Assembly: GCA_943788165.1 (NCBI GenBank)
Contig: CALSPF010000002.1
Span: 310,001-374,000 of the forward strand
Source of the DNA: an uncultured Flavobacteriaceae bacterium
GTDB lineage: Bacteria; Bacteroidota; Bacteroidia; Flavobacteriales; Flavobacteriaceae
Length of the DNA: 64,000 nt
Direction: 5' to 3'
The notes beneath the pieces are model-generated. The model saw only the letters and a list, made by a program, of their open reading frames with translations, was not told the origin of the DNA and did no database searches. The translations under genes were made by a program, and so were the position numbers. This document shows positions 26,126-34,905 of the stretch, piece by piece; the stretch's first letter is position 1, and every line of letters starts with the position of its first letter.

Positions 26126-29104
26126 TTAAAAATTTAATTTGAAACCTAAGGTTATATTTTGTGTTTCTGGAAACACTCCTGCAGCAAGATCTTGCTCGGG
26201 TGAATATGACAAGAAATCTGTGAAAGTAAATAAATTTGTTCCTGTAAAGTAGATACGTCCAGATTTAGTGTTTAAAATGCTATTAATGCTTTGCCCAAAA
26301 TTGTACCCAATTGATAAGGTCCTTAATCGTATATAAGAGGCATCTTGCGCAGCAAACGAGTTAAGGTGTTTCAGCCATGCTGCAGTAGCATTTGCCTTTG
26401 GATAAATTGTAGAAGGGGCAGTATCGGTATAATAAGGGACTACAGGTCCATTTAGGCTGGCTTTCCAGAACTCGCCATTGGCTAACACTGAATTGACTCT
26501 TGTAGATCCCTGTAAAAAGTACCAATCCATAAAAAGATCAAATTTTTTATATCTAATCGTTCCATTTACTGAACCATACCAGTCAGGATTAGTATCTACG
26601 AAGATATTATCTTCAATATCAATTAAGCCATCTCTATTTTGATCGATTACCCTGATGTGTCCGGGTTTAGCTCCAATTTCTGGGGTGATTGGGCTACCAG
26701 CAAGAAAGTCTACTTCTTGATATATTCCGGCATACTGTGGGATCCATAAACTGTTCGATGCTTCTCCGATAGATAATCTTCCTACAGAAGAATTGATATC
26801 GATAAAATATTCCTCACCAGTGTTAGGATCAACCTGAGTTTCTCCTGTTAAAGAAATTATTTCATTATTGTTGGTGGACCAAATCAATCCTAGATCAAAG
26901 GAGAAATCTTTGGTGCTAATGATTGAGTTGTTTAATGTGATCTCAACCCCAGTATTTTGCAATTCTCCTACATTAAAACGTGTGTTCGTAAATCCAGTTG
27001 AAGAAGCTAATTGACGATCTAGCAATAAATCAGATGTGTTTGTTTTGTAATATTCGACAGTACCTCTAAATCTGTTTGAAAATAAACCAAAATCTACACC
27101 AGCATTAAGTGTAGTGGTCCTTTCCCATTTAAGGCCAGGATTTCTTAATCGAGAGGAAGCGGATGAGCCGCTTACAACAGTATTGCCAAAGATATGTGGA
27201 TTATATTCTGCTACACCCAAAGATTCCTCAGACCTGATTCCTTGGTTTCCGGTTGATCCAAAACTTAAACGAAGTTTTAATTGATCAATCGCATCAATAT
27301 TTAAATCTTTTTCAGCTTTGTAAGCAACAGATACAGCTGGAAAAAACCCCCATTTATTGTTTTCTGCAAACACAGAACTACCATCGGCACGGGTAGTAAG
27401 TTCCATAAGGTATTTGTCCTTGTAGGAGTAACGTGCTCTACCCAGATAGGACAGTAATCGTCTTTTTCTTACATCTCTATTATTACTTAGCAGTTCACTA
27501 GCCAAACCGTTGTATCCCAATGCATCATTAACAAAATCTGATTTATCAAGTTGATTGTATTTAAAGTTTATTTCATCATAAGCGTGAACACCAGTAAAAT
27601 CAAGTTTATGAGTGTTATTATCAATGATGTTGTAGTTTAGAATGTGTTCTACAAGCAGCTGCTTGTATTGTGTATCAATTAATACTCCAACACCATTATT
27701 ACCTTCATCTCCTGAAGAATGTCTGGATGATCTATAGGTACCTTGGTCAGTATTACGATTTCTATAAAAGGTTTTCAAAGAATAAGAGATATCATCTGTA
27801 ATTTGATAATTAAAACGCAAACTGATATCAGTCAAATTAGTTTCCGTTTCATCTACAGATTCATTTTGATCCCACAAAGGATTAACTGCATTAGAATTTT
27901 CTTGTCCAAAATAATATTTAACAACATTTCCATTGTCATCATAAGGCCTAGCTATTGGGCTAAGACTAGAAAGGAAAATTCCACCACTTTCTCTATTTTG
28001 TTTCGCATTTTGAACATTGATGATTGCATCTAAACTTAATTTATCTGTTAACTGATGAGTATAATTCAGTTTATATTGCAACCGATCAAAGCCAGAATTT
28101 GGAATGATTCCGTCTTGCGTAAAGTAATTCAAACTAGAGTAAACGCTAGTCTTGTCAGTACCTTTAGAATAACTAACGGAATGGCTGGTTAGTAGAGCAT
28201 CATTTAGCGCAAGATCCTCCCAGTCAACAAAGTTTTGATTATTAATAAGATCAAGTTCAAATTCATCCCACACAAATGATAAAGGAGGGTTAGCGACTCC
28301 TGTTCGAGCCCTCCAAGAATCCATTCTATAATTAAAAAACCCTGGCGCATCATACATATCAAAATTTCTTGTTAATGACTGCGAGGTCACATAACCAGCA
28401 TAATTAAAACTTGAATAGCCGTTACGTGCTTTTTTGGTAGTAACTAAAACAACCCCATTAGATCCACGAGCACCGTAGATGGATGTTGAGGCAGCGTCTT
28501 TAAGGATCTCAACACTTGAAATATCATCGGGGGAAATATCATTCAAACTATCATAGGGCAATCCATCCACAATAATAAGTGGACCGTTACCAGCATTAAT
28601 TGATACATTTCCTCTAATAACAATATTGGAAGATCCTCCAGGTCTTGCATCACCTAGATTGACCTGTACACCAGCAGCTCTACCACGAAGTAATTCAGAC
28701 ACATTGGTCGTTGGTATTTGAGACGCTTTTTTTACATCCACACTTGAAACAGACCCTACAAGATTACTTCTTTTCTGCGAACCGTAACCAACAACCACAA
28801 TCTCATCAAGTTCATTTTCGGTCAACAATTCAACATTAACTGTACTGTTTTGACCAACGGTTATATTTTGCGCCTGATACCCCACATAAGTAAAAACAAT
28901 TACTGCACCTTGTGGAGCGACTATCGCATAATTTCCGTCAAAGTCAGTTGTTGTTCCGCTTGTGGTACCATCCACATAAACTGTAGCTCCAGGTAATGGC
29001 TGTCTTGTGTCAGCACCGATAACAACACCTGTTATGGTTGCATTTTGCGCATAACTTAAACCGCTAATTAGTAGCGTTATTAAAAGCTTGAAAGTTATTT
29101 TCAT
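26126..29104 (-). CDS. susC: SusC/RagA-family TonB-linked outer-membrane transporter
   Basis: This 992-residue protein has a Sec signal (LLITLLISGLSYAQ), an N-terminal carboxypeptidase-regulatory-like domain (ATITGVVIGADTRQPLPGATVYVDG), a TonB-box/plug region (DEIVVVGYGSQKRSNLVGSVS, VEILKDAASTSIYGARGSNGVVLVTTKK) and a 22-strand barrel ending in an aromatic residue (LGFKLNF). It imports glycan oligosaccharides across the outer membrane with energy from TonB-ExbBD. It is the first structural gene of the PUL. A 220-base upstream region with inverted repeats separates it from the regulator gene on the same strand. Confidence 0.95.
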   Translation of the reverse strand: MKITFKLLITLLISGLSYAQNATITGVVIGADTRQPLPGATVYVDGTTSGTTTDFDGNYAIVAPQGAVIVFTYVGYQAQNITVGQNSTVNVELLTENELDEIVVVGYGSQKRSNLVGSVSSVDVKKASQIPTTNVSELLRGRAAGVQVNLGDARPGGSSNIVIRGNVSINAGNGPLIIVDGLPYDSLNDISPDDISSVEILKDAASTSIYGARGSNGVVLVTTKKARNGYSSFNYAGYVTSQSLTRNFDMYDAPGFFNYRMDSWRARTGVANPPLSFVWDEFELDLINNQNFVDWEDLALNDALLTSHSVSYSKGTDKTSVYSSLNYFTQDGIIPNSGFDRLQYKLNYTHQLTDKLSLDAIINVQNAKQNRESGGIFLSSLSPIARPYDDNGNVVKYYFGQENSNAVNPLWDQNESVDETETNLTDISLRFNYQITDDISYSLKTFYRNRNTDQGTYRSSRHSSGDEGNNGVGVLIDTQYKQLLVEHILNYNIIDNNTHKLDFTGVHAYDEINFKYNQLDKSDFVNDALGYNGLASELLSNNRDVRKRRLLSYLGRARYSYKDKYLMELTTRADGSSVFAENNKWGFFPAVSVAYKAEKDLNIDAIDQLKLRLSFGSTGNQGIRSEESLGVAEYNPHIFGNTVVSGSSASSRLRNPGLKWERTTTLNAGVDFGLFSNRFRGTVEYYKTNTSDLLLDRQLASSTGFTNTRFNVGELQNTGVEITLNNSIISTKDFSFDLGLIWSTNNNEIISLTGETQVDPNTGEEYFIDINSSVGRLSIGEASNSLWIPQYAGIYQEVDFLAGSPITPEIGAKPGHIRVIDQNRDGLIDIEDNIFVDTNPDWYGSVNGTIRYKKFDLFMDWYFLQGSTRVNSVLANGEFWKASLNGPVVPYYTDTAPSTIYPKANATAAWLKHLNSFAAQDASYIRLRTLSIGYNFGQSINSILNTKSGRIYFTGTNLFTFTDFLSYSPEQDLAAGVFPETQNITLGFKLNF

Positions 29105-29324
29105 GGTTGATTTTAAAATTAATTCCCAATATTAAAGATAATTAACCCAGTAACCTAAAAAAAAAACTATACAAAAATTCATCATCTAGTATTTTTAGAT
29201 TTAAAAAATAAAAAAAATCATAAAATCACACTAGATGTTAAAAAATTGGTTTGCAGCACTATGCGAGTTAATTAACTTTTAATATTATCGCTTTTGTATA
29301 GTTTTTTAATAAAACAAAAAAAAA
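29105..29324 (-). promoter_or_regulatory. Regulatory region upstream of susC with nested inverted repeats
   Basis: This 220-base, strongly AT-rich gap lies between the regulator stop and the SusC start. It contains a 16-bp perfect inverted repeat (AAAAAACTATACAAAA at 29161-29176 and its complement at 29292-29307) enclosing an 8-bp inverted repeat (CATCTAGT at 29183-29190 and ACTAGATG at 29230-29237). No clean TAnnTTTG promoter is seen on the minus strand; TATCTTTA close to SusC is the nearest match. The repeats are good candidates for operator sites of the adjacent LuxR-type regulator. Confidence 0.55.
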
Positions 29325-32135
29325 TTATATTGTCATAATATACGCTACAATACCTTGTTTCCGAGTGAGCTCCATTTTCTTTCGCAGGCGGTATCTTTTG
29401 ATTTCAACACTGTGGACAGAGATGTTCAATAATGGAGCAATTTCCTTAGAAGAAAGGTTTAAACGAAGATAAGCACACAATTTTAAGTCATTATTGGTCA
29501 AACTAGGATGCACTGTTTTTAGTTTTTTGAAGAAATCCGGATCTGAATTTTCAAAAGCTTTTTCAAAGTATTCCCAGTCATCGTTACTGTTCAGTTTCTT
29601 GTTAATGGTCTTGATTAATTTTGCCGCTTTAGGCTCATCTTCAATTACTGTTAACTCTTTTTTTATGGTATTGAGAAACTCATTCCGTTTGAGTGTACTC
29701 AGGGTAGCCACAGCCAGTTCTCTGTTTTTGCTCTCAATATCGTTCTGTAATTGTTCATTTTTTAAGCGACTCAATTTCTCTTGATTTTCTAACGTACTCA
29801 GTTCCATGGCGAGCATGTTTTTTTTAATGAGCTTTTTTTGTTGTTTTTTCAGTATTCGTTGATAATAGCGATTGTATAAAAACAAACCAAGTATTAAGAT
29901 CAGCGTATAGATTACACCCGACCAAACCGACAAATGCCATGGCGGTTTAATCTCAATTATGGGAGAGGAGATAACGGCAGACACAGATTCTCCCTGACGT
30001 GCTCTTACCTTTAGTTGGTATTTCCCAAATGCTAGGTTGGCAAAGCTTACATTCGCTTTCTCGGTCCACGCATTCCACATTTGGTCATAACCCACCATTT
30101 GTGTTTGGTACTCTATTCGTTCATACTTTTGATAATCATAAGCCGTGAAGCTAAATGAAAGGCTGTTGAAGTCATAGGGTATTTTAGCGTCCGCTTTAAA
30201 CGGCAGTTTTTCTTCTTTTTGCTGATTTTTTGACTCAATGTATTGAAAACTTATACGTGGAATTTTGTTTTTTATTGCACTAACATCCAAAGTAAAATAT
30301 CCTTTGCTTCCTCCAATAGTATATGAGGAAGGGGAATTAGCGGCGATATGTTCAAATCCAGAAAGACTTTTCTTGTTTTTTTGATCAAATGATATAGACG
30401 TGCTTTGCAGCGAGTCATTAAAAATGTTTTTCGTAAAAAAATAGAGTTGATCCTTGGTAAAAAACCACAGCTTCCCTTGACCATCATTGATCATTTTACC
30501 GGTCACATAGCTTTTTTTCGGGAAATAGGCCGTGAGCTCAGCATCTATCTTAAATTCGCTTAGATCACGGTTATAGCGATATATGCCCTCACTATTGCGG
30601 TAATAGATTTCATTGTCAAATTCTTCTAGTGAAGAATTATATCCTTTTTCAACAGATGTTTCTAATAAGGATTTAGTTGCAACCGTTAAACTTTCATTTA
30701 GCCATAGTTGAAAGACCCCTTTGTATTCATGACTGATCAATACAGTCGAATTAGATGAAAAGGCAAAAAAACGAGAGGAGATATCAAATCCTTTAATTTT
30801 ATTTCGGTAGTGCCAGTCATTGCCTTTCTTTTCAAGCACATGTAGGCCATCGTAATTCCCTTGAATTATTAGGTTTTTTTTGGTGGGATGTTGTCTAAAA
30901 ACCCAACTCCCATCTACAGCACTAATGCGTTGTGCACGCTTATCCTTAATCAAAAATGTTCCTTTATCATGCCCGCAAAAAAGCTGATCATCAAGGATTG
31001 TTAGGTTCCAGACTTGTCCTTCGGTATTTTGAATAAGTTCAAATGCTTGGGGTTTATTTGCTGTCTTTTTGAACAAGCCTTGATTGGTTCCTAGGTATAG
31101 TTCTCCGTTGTGTTGTGCAGATGTATAAACCGTTCCTAATTCCCCAAAGGTGTCTTGGTATTCCTTAAAGGGAGAGGTCGAATTGATTACATTAATTCCG
31201 TTGTCCAAGCCCAACCAAATATTTTCTTCAACATCTTCCTGAAGTGACAGTACTGTGTTATTGCTAAGTCCATTGATTTGTTGGATAGTGTTCTCAATAG
31301 CACCTGCTTCATTGAGTAAGACCAGCCCTTTGGCAATAGATCCAAGTGCAAAGCCACCATTTTTGCGTCCAATGGCCGTGTAAAGGGTAATGTCTTTGAG
31401 TAAGGTCTGCGCTGGAATTTCCCAAGGAGTTAGTTTTTCCTTGTCCATCCAAAAAAAGCCATTTTCTTTTGTCAACAGCAAGAAACGTTGATCACGTTTT
31501 AAAAACTGAACGATGTCTTGAGAACGAGCAATTGGATGATCACTCAACAAAACGGGCTTCCCTTTTTCTACGTAAAATAAGCCTTTGTTCTGTTCCTGAA
31601 AATAAAGCTGATCTTCTACCTTAAATGACTTTAACAAGGTGTTTTCTAGGGAAATATAATCTACTTTATTGGATTCTAAATCCACAAAAAGTAAGCGACT
31701 AAGCGATTGAAAAACAATTAATTTTTCAAAATCGATGATGTTCCAAAATTGTTCGTCTTCTTCTACTTTAACATCAAGTTGATCGATGAGCGAAGTGTAG
31801 GTTAGACCACCTTTATCTGTTTTTGACCAATAGCCAAAATCCATGTAACTCCCACTATAAACACGATCTCCAATCGCCTTTACAGAACGCATGATGGAAT
31901 TATCGGGGGTTGGAAATTGATCCCATTGAGCCCCGTTGTAACGCAACAAACCTTTGTTATTGGCCAGGTAAATTATCTGTTCGTTGTCTTGGGTAATTCC
32001 CCAGTTTTGACTGCCTGCTGACGTAATTTCAGCAGGAAAGGTTTGTATAGGTGAGGTTTCTTGGCTGTACAGATTAATGCAGCAAAGCAGCAAGAATGCC
32101 TTTGTTGAAATAAGTGCTTTAAATAATTGATTCAC
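29325..32135 (-). CDS. Membrane sensor-regulator: beta-propeller, Y_Y_Y domain, LuxR-type HTH
   Basis: This 936-residue PUL regulator has a signal sequence, a long periplasmic beta-propeller of Reg_prop-like blades (WGITQDNEQIIYLANNKGLLRYNG, LYLGTNQGLF), a triple-tyrosine (Y_Y_Y) domain near 620-715, one membrane segment (VIYTLILILGLFLYNRYY, about 730-750), a cytoplasmic coiled coil and a C-terminal LuxR/GerE-like helix-turn-helix (LSSKEIAPLLNISVHSVEIKRYRLRKKM). It lacks the kinase and receiver domains of hybrid two-component regulators, so signal and DNA binding are joined in one membrane protein. It should sense a beta-glucan oligosaccharide in the periplasm and activate susC. The start is GTG; no in-frame ATG occurs before the signal sequence. 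Confidence 0.9.
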   Translation of the reverse strand: MNQLFKALISTKAFLLLCCINLYSQETSPIQTFPAEITSAGSQNWGITQDNEQIIYLANNKGLLRYNGAQWDQFPTPDNSIMRSVKAIGDRVYSGSYMDFGYWSKTDKGGLTYTSLIDQLDVKVEEDEQFWNIIDFEKLIVFQSLSRLLFVDLESNKVDYISLENTLLKSFKVEDQLYFQEQNKGLFYVEKGKPVLLSDHPIARSQDIVQFLKRDQRFLLLTKENGFFWMDKEKLTPWEIPAQTLLKDITLYTAIGRKNGGFALGSIAKGLVLLNEAGAIENTIQQINGLSNNTVLSLQEDVEENIWLGLDNGINVINSTSPFKEYQDTFGELGTVYTSAQHNGELYLGTNQGLFKKTANKPQAFELIQNTEGQVWNLTILDDQLFCGHDKGTFLIKDKRAQRISAVDGSWVFRQHPTKKNLIIQGNYDGLHVLEKKGNDWHYRNKIKGFDISSRFFAFSSNSTVLISHEYKGVFQLWLNESLTVATKSLLETSVEKGYNSSLEEFDNEIYYRNSEGIYRYNRDLSEFKIDAELTAYFPKKSYVTGKMINDGQGKLWFFTKDQLYFFTKNIFNDSLQSTSISFDQKNKKSLSGFEHIAANSPSSYTIGGSKGYFTLDVSAIKNKIPRISFQYIESKNQQKEEKLPFKADAKIPYDFNSLSFSFTAYDYQKYERIEYQTQMVGYDQMWNAWTEKANVSFANLAFGKYQLKVRARQGESVSAVISSPIIEIKPPWHLSVWSGVIYTLILILGLFLYNRYYQRILKKQQKKLIKKNMLAMELSTLENQEKLSRLKNEQLQNDIESKNRELAVATLSTLKRNEFLNTIKKELTVIEDEPKAAKLIKTINKKLNSNDDWEYFEKAFENSDPDFFKKLKTVHPSLTNNDLKLCAYLRLNLSSKEIAPLLNISVHSVEIKRYRLRKKMELTRKQGIVAYIMTI

Positions 32136-32138
32136 ATG

Positions 32139-32184
32139 GTACTATTTTCAGCCTAAATGTAATTTAAGTTTTTAATAGTACAAA
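32139..32184 (-). promoter_or_regulatory. Putative promoter and inverted repeat of the PUL regulator
   Basis: On the minus strand TTTG (32184-32181), 19 bases and TACATTTA (32161-32154) match the Bacteroidota promoter pattern TTG-N19-TAnnTTTG with one mismatch. An 8-bp inverted repeat, GTACTATT (32139-32146) and AATAGTAC (32174-32181), overlaps both elements and ends just before the GTG start. It may be an autoregulatory operator. Confidence 0.4.
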
Positions 32185-32208
32185 GAAGAATGACAGATGT
32201 ATGGTTTT

Positions 32209-32346
32209 TTAGCCCCTAAGAAGCTCTTTAATGATGTCTCTTGCTGTCATGAATTTTATCTTGTGTACGGCATCTTTGACTTGGTTGTCTGCAATGCGTT
32301 GTTCAATTAAAGCAAGTAATTCTTTGGTAGAGGTATTTTCTGTCAT
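32209..32346 (-). CDS. Small 45-residue hypothetical protein
   Basis: This ORF, below the track limit, starts with MTENTSTKELLALIEQRIAD and ends DIIKELLRG. It is charged and helix-forming, with no signal or membrane segment. Its ATG lies ten bases after the pirin stop on the same strand, so it is probably co-transcribed with pirin. The intact frame and protein-like composition support a real gene, but no family is recognised. Confidence 0.5.
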   Translation of the reverse strand: MTENTSTKELLALIEQRIADNQVKDAVHKIKFMTARDIIKELLRG

Positions 32347-32355
32347 GGGTACTGT

Positions 32356-33069
32356 TTAAAATTGTAGTGGTACGTCGATTAATAAAACGCGTGAATTTTT
32401 TTCGATGCTAAAGGCAATATTTTCTGTATCCCAAACGCCCAAGGCATCTCTTTTGCTGAGTTTTTGCTCTCCTATGGTGACACTTCCGTCGATCACAAAA
32501 ACATAAACGCCATTGCCTTTTGCGGGTAGGGTGTAGGAAGTTTGTGTGGGTTGTGTAAAATCACCCAAATGCATCCAGGCATTTTGATATATCCAAGACC
32601 CATTGTCATCTTCTTTTGGTGAAAGTATCTGATAGAATTCATTTTCTTTCTTCAAATCCCGAATTGAAATTTGATCGTATCGCGGTGTAACGTCATTTTG
32701 ATTGGGAAAAATCCATAGTTGAAGTAATTCAACCTGTTTGTCTTCCCGCGGATTTCGTTCACTGTGGTGTATGCCCGTACCAGCACTAATGACTTGGATG
32801 TCGCCTTCACAAATTACAGCTCCATGCCCCATGCTGTCCTGGTGTTCTAAGTCACCTACCAACGGAATGGTGATGATTTCCATATTGTCATGCGGATGCG
32901 TTCCAAAACCCATGGAAGGAGCAATATAGTCGTCATTTAAAACCCTTAGTGCGCCAAAATGTACACGTTCTGGATTGTTCCAATTGGCAAAACTAAACGA
33001 ATGATTGGCCTTTAGCCAACCGTGATCTTGATGGCCTCGTGTATTGGCAGCATGATAGGCTGTTTTCAT
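32356..33069 (-). CDS. Pirin-family protein (YhhW-like)
   Basis: This 237-residue bicupin is of the pirin family. The ORF track starts at 33096, but the family N-terminus (MKTAYHAANTRGHQDHGWLKANHSFSF) begins at the internal ATG at 33069, which I use. The metal-binding N-terminal cupin shows GTHPHDNMEII and GTGIHHSERN, giving His and Glu ligands. Members close to E. coli YhhW bind a metal ion and can oxidise quercetin in vitro; the biological role is usually unknown. It is outside the PUL proper, with a small ORF following ten bases later. Confidence 0.9.
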   Translation of the reverse strand: MKTAYHAANTRGHQDHGWLKANHSFSFANWNNPERVHFGALRVLNDDYIAPSMGFGTHPHDNMEIITIPLVGDLEHQDSMGHGAVICEGDIQVISAGTGIHHSERNPREDKQVELLQLWIFPNQNDVTPRYDQISIRDLKKENEFYQILSPKEDDNGSWIYQNAWMHLGDFTQPTQTSYTLPAKGNGVYVFVIDGSVTIGEQKLSKRDALGVWDTENIAFSIEKNSRVLLIDVPLQF

Positions 33070-33143
33070 ACAATTGCTTAATTGTTGTAGGTACAAATGT
33101 ATGTCAATTTATTTGTGATCAATATTTTTTTAATAAGATTTTC

Positions 33144-33371
33144 CTATGCTTTCTTTTGTTTCTTAAGTTCTTTTTGGAGTGCCTCGTTCTTTTGGTCCAC
33201 AATTTCCTTAAGTTTTCGCACATAGTTTTCGTCACGCTCTTTTTGGGCTACCTTGTGTTTGGCGTCTCTGCTCATACTGCGGTAATCTTTTAATACATTT
33301 CCCAGCATGGCCATAATGATTACGGCTCCTCCAATAATAACCAATATTTCTTCAGCGTCAGATAAAATCAT
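33144..33371 (-). CDS. Small membrane protein with coiled-coil tail
   Basis: This 75-residue protein has one N-terminal membrane segment (ILVIIGGAVIIMAMLGNVL) and a long charged helix (AQKERDENYVRKLKEIVDQKNEALQKEL) that would form a coiled coil in the cytoplasm. The start codon overlaps the stop of the upstream 54-residue membrane ORF in ATGA, so the pair is translationally coupled. No named family is recognised. The plus-strand ORF 33039-33293 is its shadow. Confidence 0.65.
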   Translation of the reverse strand: MILSDAEEILVIIGGAVIIMAMLGNVLKDYRSMSRDAKHKVAQKERDENYVRKLKEIVDQKNEALQKELKKQKKA

Positions 33372-33532
33372 TTTTTTCGTGCTAAATATAAAAGTAGAAC
33401 AAAAAGCGCCAAAGAAAAAAGCCCTACATATAAAAAAGGATAATCAATAAAACTTAATTGTGAATGTAAATAGAACACTTCAAAAAAACACACCAGCGCT
33501 AGAACCAACAAAAGATATTTTAAGTATTTCAT
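33368..33532 (-). CDS. Small 54-residue membrane protein
   Basis: This ORF is below the track limit and encodes MKYLKYLLLVLALVCFFEVF, a short polar loop, then a second hydrophobic stretch (YVGLFSLALFVLLLYLA) and a basic RKK end. Two membrane segments are likely, with both ends in the cytoplasm. It overlaps the next gene by four bases (ATGA). Together they look like a two-gene unit of small inner-membrane proteins of unknown role. Confidence 0.6.
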   Translation of the reverse strand: MKYLKYLLLVLALVCFFEVFYLHSQLSFIDYPFLYVGLFSLALFVLLLYLARKK

Positions 33533-33608
33533 TTTTTCAAGTTAGCATTTTTTGAGACTAAATTCCTTTTTGAGAATTGCAAATCTTTCTTTACTTTTAA
33601 AATAAAAA

Positions 33609-34019
33609 ATGTTTAAACTATTATTCTCTTTTCTAGTTGCACTGCAAACGCCAACGGTAGAAGGCACCTGGTTCAATATTGACGATGAAACAGGAATTAA
33701 AAAATCTGAAATCACCTTATTTATTGAAGAGGGAAAACTTTATGGTCGTATTGACCGTTTGTTGTTGCCAGAAGATCAAGGAAAAACCTGTAGCAATTGC
33801 AGTGGTAAAGACAAAGATCAGCCCATTGAAGGACTTATCATTGTTAAGGGACTCAATAAAAACGGATCAGACTGGACCGACGGTGACATCACAGATCCTG
33901 GAAATGGAAAATCATATGATTGTATCATAAAGTTGGATGATGCAAACACACTTAACGTACGTGGCTATTTAGGTTTTTCTTTCTTGGGAAGAACACAAAT
34001 TTGGCAAAGAAAAAGGTAG
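33609..34019 (+). CDS. Secreted DUF2147 protein
   Basis: This 136-residue protein has a short N-terminal hydrophobic segment (LLFSFLVALQ) acting as signal and a DUF2147 domain: VEGTWFNIDDETGIKKSEI, LYGRIDRLLLP, CSNCSGKDKDQPIEGLIIVKGL and LGFSFLGRTQIWQR. The family is widespread in Bacteroidota and Proteobacteria and folds as a small beta barrel; its biochemical role is unknown. Conserved Cys in TCSNC may bind a metal or form a disulfide. A TTG-N19-TACTTTTA promoter-like match precedes it (33570-33599). The gene appears monocistronic. Confidence 0.85.
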   Translation: MFKLLFSFLVALQTPTVEGTWFNIDDETGIKKSEITLFIEEGKLYGRIDRLLLPEDQGKTCSNCSGKDKDQPIEGLIIVKGLNKNGSDWTDGDITDPGNGKSYDCIIKLDDANTLNVRGYLGFSFLGRTQIWQRKR

Positions 34020-34230
34020 ATTTTATTCATATCTGACTCACGCCTTTCATGAAATCATCGGCAAATTCATTTCGTTTTGTCCATTCTAATGTGCGGCATA
34101 AAGCTTGGTTTCTTGTGTAGATCCGGTCATGATCATTAAAATTGGGGTTAGTTTAAAGTTTCTAGTAAGGCTTCATACAAGAGTAGTTGTACACTTTTGG
34201 TTAGGTTATTAGATTATTAACAACAATATT

Positions 34231-34640
34231 TTACTTGAGTAGATCTAGAACATCAGCTTGATCTTGTCCAAGAATAATAGAAATGGTTGCTAAGTCCTCT
34301 TCGGTAATTACATCTTTAACAGTTGCGTTTAATAAATAAAAGCCGTTTGTGCTATGAGCAGTCAAGAAGCAAGATCAGCTAGTTCGTGTCTTTAGTCTGG
34401 GGGGTCTTGCAAATTATCAATGCAGTTTTCCAAGCCTATTGTAGCAGAGTTTGATATGGAAATAGAATCGTCAATACCATTAACAGTTGTTTCAATTGTT
34501 CCAACAGAACTTTGGATTGCATCTAGCGAACCTATTAAACCATTAACAGCAAGTTCAAGACTTTCTTATCAACTTATCAATTTTAGACAAGCAAAGCAAA
34601 TCATGAGTTGTCACCAATTAAAAGTCAATTGTTGATAAGT
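34231..34640 (-). pseudogene. Decayed minus-strand ORF
   Basis: No intact gene lies here, but the minus strand shows protein-like blocks in different frames. One is ELAVNGLIGSLDAIQSSVGT continuing to a stop at 34392. The other is LNATVKDVITEEDLATISII ending QADVLDLLK at 34231. Frameshifts separate them, and a third block (LSKIDKLIRKS) lies further upstream. The first block has coiled-coil-like spacing similar in style to the N-terminus of the large lipoprotein at 34906. The plus-strand ORF 34420-34635 is taken as a shadow. This is a judgement from composition, not from a match. Confidence 0.35.
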
Positions 34641-34728
34641 AGAGGGGGTAAGTTTCCATGTTCTTGTATAAAGCTGTACATTTGTGGAGAATACCGTAAG
34701 TGCTTTGTTGAAAGTCTTAAGAATCTTT

Positions 34729-34755
34729 AACCCTCATTTCGATGAGGGTTTTTTT
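34729..34755 (+). terminator. Orphan intrinsic terminator
   Basis: A stem of AACCCTCAT and ATGAGGGTT with loop TTCG is followed by a T run, a textbook plus-strand intrinsic terminator. The nearest intact plus-strand gene ends 710 bases upstream, so either a long 3' region, an unrecognised small RNA or a lost gene once used it. Confidence 0.75.
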
Positions 34756-34814
34756 ATTCCCCGTATTCGTTGAGAAAAAATCTTTCAAAAAAGGCGTTTT
34801 TTTTCGTAAAACAG

Positions 34815-34844
34815 TTTGAAGTTTGGTTTAAATACTTATATTTG
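34815..34844 (+). promoter_or_regulatory. Bacteroidota-type promoter of the large lipoprotein gene
   Basis: TTTG at 34815-34818, 18 bases, then TATATTTG at 34837-34844 fits the TTTG/TAnnTTTG pattern of Bacteroidota sigma-70 exactly. Start of transcription would be near 34851, leaving an AT-rich leader of about 55 bases before the ATG at 34906. This is the cleanest promoter seen in the window, so strong expression is expected. Confidence 0.7.
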
Positions 34845-34905
34845 CAAACAAATGTTAATCTAAATTTTACAAAGCATTATTAATTTTAATTTAATTTTAT
34901 CACAA

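Larger units (their letters stand above)
34020..34905. other. Gene-poor stretch of about 890 bases
   Basis: There is no intact gene between the DUF2147 gene and the large lipoprotein. It holds the decayed minus-strand ORF (34231-34640), an orphan plus-strand terminator (34729-34755) and the lipoprotein promoter (34815-34844). The segments 34020-34230 and 34641-34728 show nothing recognisable. Confidence 0.5.

Noticed and set aside
29105-29324. Nested repeats as an insertion-sequence end
   Set aside because: No transposase, no target duplication, and the position is a promoter region.
34420-34635. 71-residue plus-strand ORF
   Set aside because: Lies on decayed coding blocks of the minus strand and has no protein family pattern.
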